From Methanosarcina sp. KYL-1 (GTDB taxonomy: Archaea; Halobacteriota; Methanosarcinia; Methanosarcinales; Methanosarcinaceae): a stretch of 57,857 nt of DNA. The notes under the pieces were generated by a model that was not told the origin of the DNA, searched no databases, and saw nothing but the letters and a program-made list of their open reading frames with translations. Every line of letters begins with the position of its first letter. The first letter of the stretch is position 1. The position numbers and the translations under genes are program-made. Shown here piece by piece: positions 44,195-51,979 of the stretch. Where the stretch lies: contig NZ_VOUA01000024.1 in assembly GCF_024372725.1 (NCBI RefSeq), positions 1 to 57,857 of the forward strand. The letters are read 5' to 3'.

Positions 44195-45292
44195 ATGGAA
44201 AGACTGCCTGCAGGAATGGCCTGCAAGGAAATTAAGGTGAATTTTAAGGCAAATTGTATCGAAATCGAGGCCAAAAGCGCCCTTCACCGGCTTTCCCCGC
44301 TTGAAAAGCGCCTGCCCTATTCCTGGGACCTGAACGTCTACAGGGGCTGCGGGCATGGGTGCAGGTACTGTTATGCCGTCTATTCCCATGGGTATATTTG
44401 TCAGAGGGAGGGGCAGAGGAGGGCCGAGAAAAGAGATTTTCCGGGGCCGCAAAAGCAGATAAGTGATTTTTTCCCGCAGTCCTCCCCTGAGATTTCCCCG
44501 CAAGTTTCCAGCAGCCAAAAGTGCGGCCCTGTCCCTGTTTCAGGCAGCTTTTTCCGTGATATCTATGTGAAAAAGAACATTGCAGGGCTCCTGGAAAGGG
44601 AACTTTCCTCCCCTGCATGGAAAAAGGAGCTCATCAACCTGGGGGGCGTTACGGACAGCTATCAGTCGGCTGAGAGGAAGTGCCGCCTGATGCCCGAGGT
44701 GCTGGAAGTCCTGCTGAGGCACAAGAACCCGGTGACCATTTCCACAAAATCCGACCTGGTCCTGCGGGACTTTGATCTTATTGCCGAACTGGCCGAGCGG
44801 ACCCGGGTAAATGTGGCGGTAACCGTTACCACGCTGGACGAGCAGGTCCGGAAAAAGCTCGAGCCCGGGGCTCCGGACAGTGAGAGGAGGTTTTCTGTCC
44901 TCGAAGCTTTTTCAGAAACAAAAGCTACAGTCGGGCTGCACATGATGCCGGTCCTTCCGGGAATTACCGACAGTCCCGAAAACCTTGAAGGAATCCTTGC
45001 CAGGGCAGGGGAAATTGGGGTGGATTATGCCCTTTCGGGGCTGCTCTTCCTAAAAGGAGAAACAAGAACTGAGTTCATGAGCATTATCGGGGAAGAGTTC
45101 CCTGGACTCCTTGCTTCCTATAAAAAAATGTACATGGGTGGGCGGGATGATGAACAGTACAGGGCCAGCCTTTATTCCGAAATCTGCAGGCTTAAAGCAA
45201 AGCATGGGCTGGCTGAACACAGGCTGGCTGAACACAGACTGGTTGAACATAGGCAGGCTGAATACAGGTTGGCTGGAGACGCGGATTTTTAA
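44195..45292 (+). CDS. Radical SAM protein of the spore photoproduct lyase-like family
   Basis: A 365-residue protein with the radical SAM motif YRGCGHGCRYCYAVYSHGY (Cys52, Cys56, Cys59), INLGGVTDSYQSAERKCRLM and VTISTKSDLVLRDFDLI, as in the SplB-like group (COG1533). Spore photoproduct lyase repairs a thymine dimer, but many archaeal relatives have unknown substrates. An insert of about 45 residues follows the cluster motif (about 70-115). The end of the protein has five repeats of a six-residue unit such as AEHRLAEHRLVEHRQAEYRL, encoded by tandem 18-bp units. Position just after dinB supports a DNA repair role, which is inference. Confidence 0.85.
   Translation: MERLPAGMACKEIKVNFKANCIEIEAKSALHRLSPLEKRLPYSWDLNVYRGCGHGCRYCYAVYSHGYICQREGQRRAEKRDFPGPQKQISDFFPQSSPEISPQVSSSQKCGPVPVSGSFFRDIYVKKNIAGLLERELSSPAWKKELINLGGVTDSYQSAERKCRLMPEVLEVLLRHKNPVTISTKSDLVLRDFDLIAELAERTRVNVAVTVTTLDEQVRKKLEPGAPDSERRFSVLEAFSETKATVGLHMMPVLPGITDSPENLEGILARAGEIGVDYALSGLLFLKGETRTEFMSIIGEEFPGLLASYKKMYMGGRDDEQYRASLYSEICRLKAKHGLAEHRLAEHRLVEHRQAEYRLAGDADF
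45217..45275 (+). repeat. 18-bp tandem repeat at the 3' end of the SplB-like gene
   Basis: The units GAACACAGGCTGGCT, GAACACAGACTGGTT, GAACATAGGCAGGCT and GAATACAGGTTGGCT recur every 15-18 bases and encode a run of xEHRLA repeats at the C-terminus. Confidence 0.75.
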
Positions 45293-45340
45293 TTCAAAAC
45301 CCGGAAAAAGGATTTTAGCCGGGAGCCCCAATAGAAACAC

Positions 45341-46249
45341 ATGCAGATTGAGATCCTGGGGAGCGAGTCTTTCGGGGCAAGGTCCCTTGCCTGCGTCGTA
45401 AAAACGGGGGAGCAAAACATCGTGATCGATCCGGGAGTTGCCCTTGCCCGTTTCCGTTCAGGCCTGCTGCCCCACCCCAGGGAGGTTGCAGCGGCTGCCC
45501 GGATCAAGGAAAAAATCCTTTTTGCCCTTGAGGGAGCCACCGACATCGTGCTCAGCCACTACCACGGGGACCACATGCCCATGCGGGCCGAAGACCCCTA
45601 CCAGCTCCCTGTAGAAGCCCTCCCACCCCTGGAAGGTGCCAGTTTCTGGTGCAAGGGCCCGGAGAACATTTCCCAGCTCTCTGCCAGGAGAAGAAAAGAA
45701 CTCTCAGAATTCTTGGGCTTTCCCCTCCCGAATTCCGAAGGCGGGAATTCCGGAGGCATGTGTTTTTCCTCCCCTGTCCCCCACGGGGCCCGGGGTTCGG
45801 GGTTTGGCTCGGTGATGATGACCTGCGTCAGGGAGGGACACGAGGTCTTTGTCCACTGTTCCGACATCCAGCTCCTTGACAGGGAAGCGGTCCTTGCCGT
45901 GCTGGCCTGGAAACCCACAACGGTTTTTTCCTCCGGCCCTCCCGTTTACCTCTCTCACAGGGTCCCGGCAGCCGGAAAAGAAGCTTTTGAAAATGCTCTC
46001 CTCCTGGCCGAAAGCGTGGACACGCTGGTCCTGGACCACCACCTGCTGAGGTCTTTCGGAGGCTACCGCTGGTTAAAAGAGCTTGCCGGGAAGACAGAAA
46101 ACAGAGTGCTCTGTGCGGCGGAATTCATGGGAAGGGAGCCGGAACTGCTTGAAGCACAGCGAGCCGCCCTTTATGAAAAGGTACCTGTTCCCCCGGGCTG
46201 GCACGAAGCCTATGCAAGGGGAGAGACAGGGTTTGGAGGGTACCTTTGA
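45341..46249 (+). CDS. UPF0282 MBL-fold protein
   Basis: A 302-residue metallo-beta-lactamase-fold protein of the UPF0282 family (COG2248): MQIEILGSESFGARSLACVV at the start, IVIDPGVALARFRSGLLPHP, the metal motif DIVLSHYHGDHMPM and later VFVHCSDIQLLDREAV and VDTLVLDHHLLRSFGG. The family is conserved in archaea and has no known substrate. It follows the SplB-like gene by 48 bases with a weak ribosome-binding site, so co-transcription is likely. Confidence 0.88.
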   Translation: MQIEILGSESFGARSLACVVKTGEQNIVIDPGVALARFRSGLLPHPREVAAAARIKEKILFALEGATDIVLSHYHGDHMPMRAEDPYQLPVEALPPLEGASFWCKGPENISQLSARRRKELSEFLGFPLPNSEGGNSGGMCFSSPVPHGARGSGFGSVMMTCVREGHEVFVHCSDIQLLDREAVLAVLAWKPTTVFSSGPPVYLSHRVPAAGKEAFENALLLAESVDTLVLDHHLLRSFGGYRWLKELAGKTENRVLCAAEFMGREPELLEAQRAALYEKVPVPPGWHEAYARGETGFGGYL

Positions 46250-46462
46250 CAGGAATTAACGGGATTTTTCCAAAGCAAAAGGAAATACGGGCCCTGCCCG
46301 GGAATGGTCAGAAAAATGCCTTTAAGTCGGAAATATAACCTTTAATTTTTTATGCTTTAGTCATAATAATTCGGGTATGCCCATCCAAACAGGAAAAACA
46401 ATTAATTCTCTTTTACCGGGTTTTTGCCCTTCTAATTCAGACAAGGAAGCGGGGGAAAAACC

Positions 46463-48856
46463 GTGATCCAGGTCGCCCTCTACGGGAAGGGAGGTATAGG
46501 CAAGTCCACGGTTTCTGCCAACCTCTCGGCTGCCCTTGCCAGTTCGAAAAAGCGGGTCCTGCAGGTAGGCTGCGACCCGAAACACGATTCCACTCGTCTG
46601 CTCCTTGGAGGAGCGGGCATCCCCACAGTGCTGGACTATGTGCGCGAAACTCCCCGGGAAGCGCAGCAGCTTGAAGCCCTGGTCTTTGAAGGCTACGGGG
46701 GCACTGCCTGCGTGGAAGCCGGGGGGCCGAAACCCGGGGTTGGCTGTGCGGGCCGTGGGATCCTGAGCAGTTTTGAGGTCTTAAAACGCCTGGGGCTCAG
46801 GGCTTCTTCCTTTGACGTCGTCCTTTATGATGTGCTCGGGGATGTGGTCTGCGGCGGGTTTGCAGTCCCTCTCAGGAAAGAATATGCAGATGCGGTTTTT
46901 CTGGTGACTTCCGGGGAATACATGGCCCTGTACGCAGCCAACAACATCCTCCGGGGTATCCGGAATTTCGAGGACGCAGCCCCAAGGGTTGCAGGCATCA
47001 TCTTCAACGGGCGGGGAATTTTTGCCGAGGAGGAAAGGGTCTTTGCCTTTGCCCGGGCAGTGGGGCTGCCTGTGCTGGCGTCCATCCCAAGGGACGAAGT
47101 CTTTTCCCGGGCTGAAAAAGCCGGAAAGACCCTGATAGAAGCTTTCCCTGCCTCTGCTCCTGCAGGTCTTTTCAGGGAGCTGGCAGGGTATGTGGAAACC
47201 CTGGAAAAGGACCGGAACCTGCTCCATCCCGCCAACCCCCTCGGTGACCTTGAGCTTGAAGCCCTGGTGCTGGGAAGGCGGGAACGGCCCTTTATAAAGC
47301 CTTTCGGCACAGGTCCTGCACCCGGAAAAAAACCTGGTGCTAAGCCTGGTTCCCTCAGCCTGGAAAACAGGTATTCCGCAGAAATCTGCACTGAGATACC
47401 TGAAGTTCAGTCTGCAGAACTATCTTCAGGAATTTCCGAAAAGAAGTCCGTAGAAATCCCCTCCGGAATTCCCGAAGCGCAGTCTGTAGAAATCCCCTCC
47501 GGAATTCCCGAAGCGCAGTCTGTAGAAATCCCCTCCGTAACTCCCGAAGAAGTGTCCGCATCATCCCCGGCGTCACCTCCCACCAGGCCCCCCCTTTACG
47601 GCTGTGCCTTTTCAGGGGCTGTGACTGCGACTTTTCAGGTTGACGATGCCGCCACGGTCCTGCACGGGCCGGGGAGCTGCACCCATATCACGGCCGATGC
47701 CCTTGCCTGCTCTTATTTAAGGGGCAGGGGAAGAGCTGTCCCCACAGGTGCGGAAAAGCAGACCCCTGGCCTCCTGCCGACAGATATGGAGGAAGAGGAC
47801 GTCATCTTCGGAGGGCTCGAAAAGCTTGAGAGGAGAATCGAAGAAGCCCTTTTGACCGGCTGGCAAACGGTCTTTGTGGTGAACACCTGCCCCGGAGGGA
47901 TCATAGGAGACGACATAAGAGAGGCAGCCTCAAGAGCCGAAGTCCGTTTTCCAGGAGCCAGGGTCATCCCCGTCCCTGTGGAAGGGGTCCTTACGGGAGA
48001 CTTTTCGACCGGGCTGCTTGAGGGCTGCAAACGGGTTGCCGACCTGATTGACCCTTCCGTCAGGCCCGAAAAAGGCCTGGTCAACGTGATCGGGGAAAGG
48101 AGCTTTTTCCTGCGGGGGGAGGAAGACTTCCGTACGGTCGAGAGGCTGCTCAAAAGGCTGGGGTACGGGGTCAACTGCAGGTTTTTAAAAGGGACAGATA
48201 CCCTTTCCCTTCGCTCCTTAAAAAAAGCGGAAATCAACCTGCTTGCCTGCGACGACCCCGAGACCCGGGCCCTGCAGGCATACCTTTCCGGGCGTTTCGG
48301 GCTTGAGTTTTTTGAGCTTCCTTTTCCTGTGGGTTTCCGGGAAAGTTCCCTCTGGGTAAAAGCCCTGGCAGCACGCCTGCTTCCCGGAAAGGACCCCTCC
48401 CCCCTGCTGCAGGAGCAGGAAAATGCGTACAAAGCAGGAATAGGGAAATATGCCCCCCATCTCTCGGGAAAGAGCGTGCTCCTGGTGAGCTACAGCGAGG
48501 ACATTGGCTGGGTCCTGGACACGATCCGGGACCTGGGAATGGAAATCCTCAAGGTCGGGATTCCGGTCTCGTGTTTCGGGAGGGAAAGTCCGGGCCTCCT
48601 GTCCCGTGAAGGCTTTCCGGTAGAGAGAAACTATACGGATGCAAAGAGGGCAAAGGATGTCAGGGGCCTCAGGCCGGACCTGGTCCTTTCGAGTTATGTC
48701 CCTTCGGCCCCTGAGGAAGGAGTGCACTACGATACTATCCCCTTCTCCCCTCAGGTGGGGTTCCTGAGCGGGCTTGAACTTGCAAAACGCTGGAGTACGC
48801 TTCTGCGGCTGCCGGTTACGGAGGGATGGAAGTATGACGGAGGTGATGAAAGTTGA
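46463..48856 (+). CDS. Nitrogenase-like fusion: NifH-type ATPase joined to a NifD-type subunit
   Basis: A 797-residue protein. Residues 1-265 are a NifH/BchL-type iron protein: P-loop GKGGIGKST (8-16), CDPKHDSTRLLLGG, and both [4Fe-4S] cysteines in GVGCAGRGI and GDVVCGGF. A Pro/Ser/Glu-rich linker with a 12-residue repeat (SVEIPSGIPEAQ) spans about 280-375. The C-terminal part is NifD-like, with P-cluster-type cysteines at Cys381 (YGCAFSGA), Cys406 (HGPGSC) and Cys476 (NTCPGGIIGDD), spaced as in NifD Cys62/88/154. Cys596 (NLLAC) falls at the spacing of cofactor ligand Cys275. The cofactor His (NifD 442) appears to be Val765. The start is GTG at 46463 after GGGGGA. CfbC/CfbD and nitrogenase use separate H and D proteins, so this is a distinct group of unknown substrate. 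Confidence 0.9.
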   Translation: MIQVALYGKGGIGKSTVSANLSAALASSKKRVLQVGCDPKHDSTRLLLGGAGIPTVLDYVRETPREAQQLEALVFEGYGGTACVEAGGPKPGVGCAGRGILSSFEVLKRLGLRASSFDVVLYDVLGDVVCGGFAVPLRKEYADAVFLVTSGEYMALYAANNILRGIRNFEDAAPRVAGIIFNGRGIFAEEERVFAFARAVGLPVLASIPRDEVFSRAEKAGKTLIEAFPASAPAGLFRELAGYVETLEKDRNLLHPANPLGDLELEALVLGRRERPFIKPFGTGPAPGKKPGAKPGSLSLENRYSAEICTEIPEVQSAELSSGISEKKSVEIPSGIPEAQSVEIPSGIPEAQSVEIPSVTPEEVSASSPASPPTRPPLYGCAFSGAVTATFQVDDAATVLHGPGSCTHITADALACSYLRGRGRAVPTGAEKQTPGLLPTDMEEEDVIFGGLEKLERRIEEALLTGWQTVFVVNTCPGGIIGDDIREAASRAEVRFPGARVIPVPVEGVLTGDFSTGLLEGCKRVADLIDPSVRPEKGLVNVIGERSFFLRGEEDFRTVERLLKRLGYGVNCRFLKGTDTLSLRSLKKAEINLLACDDPETRALQAYLSGRFGLEFFELPFPVGFRESSLWVKALAARLLPGKDPSPLLQEQENAYKAGIGKYAPHLSGKSVLLVSYSEDIGWVLDTIRDLGMEILKVGIPVSCFGRESPGLLSREGFPVERNYTDAKRAKDVRGLRPDLVLSSYVPSAPEEGVHYDTIPFSPQVGFLSGLELAKRWSTLLRLPVTEGWKYDGGDES
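47450..47540 (+). repeat. 36-bp tandem repeat encoding the H-D linker
   Basis: A 36-bp unit starts at 47450, 47486 and 47522 (third copy partial) and encodes SVEIPSGIPEAQ. Diverged versions occur just before it (SAELSSGISEKK). This is a flexible spacer between the two enzyme domains that can change length in whole-frame steps. Confidence 0.92.
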
Positions 48857-50154
48857 TTTTTTCCCCGGACGCTTTTACGGGTTCTATCCTGGCGGTGGAA
48901 GGCATCAGGGATGCGGCTGTGATCCTGAACGGGCCTACAGGGTGCAAGTTATACCACAGTTTTTTCTCGGACAGGCAGTTTCCCCGGGAAAGTTCACATG
49001 ACCCCATGGCATTCCAGGACGAGTTCTATTTCGGGCAGCCCAGGGTCCCCTGCACCTGCCTGGAAGGGGAGGACTTCATCCTGGGCTCCCTTGAAAAGTT
49101 TGAAAGGGCACTTGCAGCAGTGGCAGCAAAAGAAACAGGCTTGCTTGTGGTGATTAACTCTCCGGGAGCAAGCCTTGTGGGCGACGACCTGGAGAGTGTA
49201 ATTAAAAAGGCAGGGCTGCAGGACCGCTGTTTTGTGATGGAAAAACCGGGTTTTTCCCTTCCCGCAGCCCGGGGCTTTGAAAATACCGCCCTTGCCCTGC
49301 TCGAACACATGAAACTCCGGCCCCTCCCCCACCCCCAGCCTCTCCATCACTTTGCCTCCCCTAAAAAGGTGAACCTGATAGGGCTTTCCCTGCTCCACAA
49401 ACACTGGGAAGGCTCGGTTGCAGAAATGAAGCGGCTCCTGGCTTTCCTGGGCCTGGAAGTGGGAGCTGTTTTCCTTGCCGGAACTTCCCTCGACGAAATC
49501 CGGGAATCGAGTGATGCAGCCTGCAATATCGTCCTTTTCCCCGAATACGGCAGAAGGGTTGCGGAGTGGTACCGGGAACGTTTCGGGACCCCTGCCGTGT
49601 TTTCGCCCCTGGGGGCTCCCCTGGGGTTTGATGCGAGTGAATGCCTGCTGAGGGAAGTTGCAGCTGTCCTGAATATCGACCCTGCCCCTGCCCTTGCGGA
49701 AGTCAGGAAAGCCAGGCAGGCCAGTTACCGGCAGATTTCACGTTTCCATTCGTTCTCAGGGCTCCCCAAAGGAGCCAGCTTTTCAATCAGGGCCGAAAGC
49801 TCCCTTGCCTTCCCCCTTACACACTGGCTTTACTCCTACCTGGGCATGGCCCCCCTTGCAGTAAGACTGCTTCCCGGAAGCGACCCTGAAGCATCATCAT
49901 CTCTCAAGGCGTTTCTGGAGGAAAAGGGCTTTTGCGAAGCCTGGGAAAGGGACCCTGCCCTGGAATCGGCTGATATTGCCTTTGCTGACGCCCATACCCT
50001 GCAGCTTTTAAAAGCAAAGGGGTGCTGCAAAGCCGGAATCGAAATCGCCCTTCCGGATGGAGGGTACATCCACTTTATCCCAAAAACGTATCTGGGTGTT
50101 TCGGGAGCCCTCCTCCTCCTCGAAGAAATCATAAACGGGCTGCGCTCCACCTGA
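48853..50154 (+). CDS. Nitrogenase-like NifK/NifE-type partner subunit
   Basis: A 433-residue protein of the nitrogenase component 1 family, the likely heterodimer partner of the fused D domain. Features in order: SPDAFTGSILAVEGIRDAAV, NGPTGCKLYHSFF with Cys31 at the NifK Cys95 position, VPCTCLEGEDFILGSLEKF (Cys67, Cys69), and INSPGASLVGDDLE, where the third P-cluster cysteine (NifK Cys153) is replaced. NifK Cys70 also appears to be missing, with Asp5 nearby, which recalls the Asp ligand of BchB. The start is TTG at 48853, after a perfect GGAGGTGAT, and overlaps the TGA of the fusion gene as TTGA, so translation is coupled one to one. The cluster at the interface is therefore likely a [4Fe-4S]-type or altered cluster. 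Confidence 0.86.
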   Translation: MIFSPDAFTGSILAVEGIRDAAVILNGPTGCKLYHSFFSDRQFPRESSHDPMAFQDEFYFGQPRVPCTCLEGEDFILGSLEKFERALAAVAAKETGLLVVINSPGASLVGDDLESVIKKAGLQDRCFVMEKPGFSLPAARGFENTALALLEHMKLRPLPHPQPLHHFASPKKVNLIGLSLLHKHWEGSVAEMKRLLAFLGLEVGAVFLAGTSLDEIRESSDAACNIVLFPEYGRRVAEWYRERFGTPAVFSPLGAPLGFDASECLLREVAAVLNIDPAPALAEVRKARQASYRQISRFHSFSGLPKGASFSIRAESSLAFPLTHWLYSYLGMAPLAVRLLPGSDPEASSSLKAFLEEKGFCEAWERDPALESADIAFADAHTLQLLKAKGCCKAGIEIALPDGGYIHFIPKTYLGVSGALLLLEEIINGLRST

Positions 50155-50170
50155 ATAGCTGCCGGTTGAA

Positions 50171-50240
50171 GAGAAGAGAGGAAAGAGAAGAGAGGAAAGA
50201 GAAGAGAGGAAAGAGAAGAGAGGAAAGAGAAGAGGAAAAA
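50171..50240. repeat. 14-bp purine-only tandem repeat
   Basis: GAGAAGAGAGGAAA is repeated four and a half times just after the nitrogenase-like gene. The strand is all purine over about 70 bases, between two convergent genes. Confidence 0.92.
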
Positions 50241-50290
50241 TACCTGCAGTAGCCTTTTCAGCTGTCTGGAATCAGGAGTTTTCCCCGGGG

Positions 50291-51130
50291 TTATTTGGGA
50301 GTTTCACATACACCTGTTCCGACAGCGTTTTCGAGGTTGTTAATTTCAGTGACCTGTTCGGAAAGGTTTTTGTAATACTCGAAGAGTTCTTCGCCCCAGG
50401 CCAGGGCTCTGGGGTCAAAGCTTCTTACGTATTTCCGGTCAAAGACCGCTTTTTTCGGGAAGAGGGCTATACCCATGAAAATATCCGTAACCGTAAGGTT
50501 TGGGGTCCTTTCGCAGTCCCTGCATACAAGGAGTTCGGTATTTTCCAGATTTATGAACTGCTCGGTTATTTCCCTGTAGTCTTCAATCCACCTTTTCAGA
50601 ATTGATTCAGGGAGGATGATGGAAACCTGGGCCCCATTTCTGGCAACCTCAATGTAAAAGGAAGGGAAAAGTGGATGAAAATATGAAATTATTGCCTTTA
50701 TTTTCTTTGCTTTTCTCATATTTTTGGCAAATTCGGGGATCAGTTCGAACATGTGGTCTATTTCAGGTTCGACTGTGGTGCAGTGCCCTAACTCACTGAG
50801 TCTTCGCATGAGGGAAGGAGGAATCGATCCCATATCCCTGTCTGCCCAGTAGTCCGCGTTTTCCTCAAGCACGGCAAGGGTTTCCACCAGAGGCTGCATC
50901 TTTTCGACCACTATTTTCCCGATATCCGTAAGTTTGTAGAGGTCTTTATCCTGAGCCACAAGGTGCTGTTCCTTGAGCTTTTTTATCTGGGGCTGAACCG
51001 CTGTTGGACTGGCTTTAAGCCGCTCTCTCAGTGTTTCAAGGTTTTTTGGGCCTTCCATCAGGAGGAGGAGCACATTCTTTCTTTTATCAGATAAAAATAT
51101 CAGGTCCAGTAAAGGGGTTTCCATATCCAT
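50291..51130 (-). CDS. FilR1/Msr-type transcriptional regulator
   Basis: A 279-residue regulator. Residues about 10-70 form an ArsR-like winged helix (RKNVLLLLMEGPKNLETLRE, PTAVQPQIKKLKEQHLVA). The rest is a ligand-type domain of the FilR1 (DUF1724) family, with the conserved KIKAIISYFHPLFPSFYIEV and VCRDCERTPNLTVTDIFMGI. Methanosarcina Msr proteins of this family activate methanol and methyl-sulphide methyltransferase genes. Here the gene runs tail to tail with the nitrogenase-like pair, so it may or may not control it. A TATA-like TATATAAC element lies about 65 bases upstream (51193 region). Confidence 0.88.
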   Translation of the reverse strand: MDMETPLLDLIFLSDKRKNVLLLLMEGPKNLETLRERLKASPTAVQPQIKKLKEQHLVAQDKDLYKLTDIGKIVVEKMQPLVETLAVLEENADYWADRDMGSIPPSLMRRLSELGHCTTVEPEIDHMFELIPEFAKNMRKAKKIKAIISYFHPLFPSFYIEVARNGAQVSIILPESILKRWIEDYREITEQFINLENTELLVCRDCERTPNLTVTDIFMGIALFPKKAVFDRKYVRSFDPRALAWGEELFEYYKNLSEQVTEINNLENAVGTGVCETPK

Positions 51131-51979
51131 GCACCGGGCTTTGGCTTATCCTGCATTTTTCCATCTGCACGTAGATATTTAATGATCAATAGGTATATAA
51201 CATTATAACAAACGGGAATTATAAAGTCTTATAGAGTATTATAAAGTCTTGCAGATGGAATTAGATTATATTTTTTCCTATATTATAAAAATATGTGTGT
51301 TTATGTTCCGTTCTTTCTTTTCTGCCTGATACTCCCGGGAAAAAACCGGGTTGATACAAAAAAGCTGCATCCGGGATTTTGATTTCACCCGGATTTGGAT
51401 AGGACACATGGGGAGATTGCTGGCTTGATCCGTTTGTTAGTTCAATCAAATTGCGTGCCAGCATAGTGAACTACCCCTCCATGCCATTTCCGGCAAAGCC
51501 GGAAATGGCGAGGAAAGGGGTCCTCTCGCCTTAAGAGATAAATTCGCCTTGTCAATCTTCTCGCGCGTTTACAGGCTTTAAGGAAAAAGTGTGAATCTGT
51601 TAGCTGCCCTATCTCCCTCCTTTTTGTTAACCTATAGATTAATTACCTGGAACATGAGCTATAGTATAAAGTTTGTAAATATAATAATGGTAATATAATG
51701 ATGTAATAACGGACTTGTGCGGTTGAACCGCCAGATCTCCCTGTATGCCTGATATACTCTGAATCTTTCCGTAAAGAGTCCATGAAAGGATGGGCTCTAT
51801 TCGAAGTAACGGAGCCGGAGTCGAATAATTGAATCGGATTCATTGGCAGGACTGTTCAATGACAGGGCTGATTCGAAATCATAGAACCGGATTCGAATGA
51901 CCTGGTTCAAAATAACGGACCGGAATATCAGGTTTCATCAGGGGAGATTTCTACTTTAAAAAAAGAGTGAGGGGAATAC
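51131..51979. other. Long intergenic region upstream of thiC
   Basis: About 850 bases with no convincing gene. Contents: a palindrome CCATTTCCGGCAAAGCCGGA with AATGG (51484-51508), the TATA-like element of the regulator, and just upstream of thiC a stretch (51790-51935) with repeated GATTCGAA-like pieces. No thiamine pyrophosphate riboswitch consensus (CUGAGA with a partner ACCUGAU block) was seen. Confidence 0.45.

Noticed and set aside
46250-46462. NrpR operator in front of the nitrogenase-like pair
   Set aside because: GGTATGCCCATCCA near 46374 is only half a match to GGTA-N6-TACC; no full palindrome is present.
46463-50154. True molybdenum nitrogenase or the CfbCD pair of F430 synthesis
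   Set aside because: The cofactor histidine seems absent, the K-type subunit lacks two P-cluster cysteines, the H and D parts are fused, and no nif or cfb genes are adjacent.
51720-51979. Thiamine pyrophosphate riboswitch before thiC
   Set aside because: The conserved CUGAGA and ACCUGAU-type blocks were not found in this stretch.
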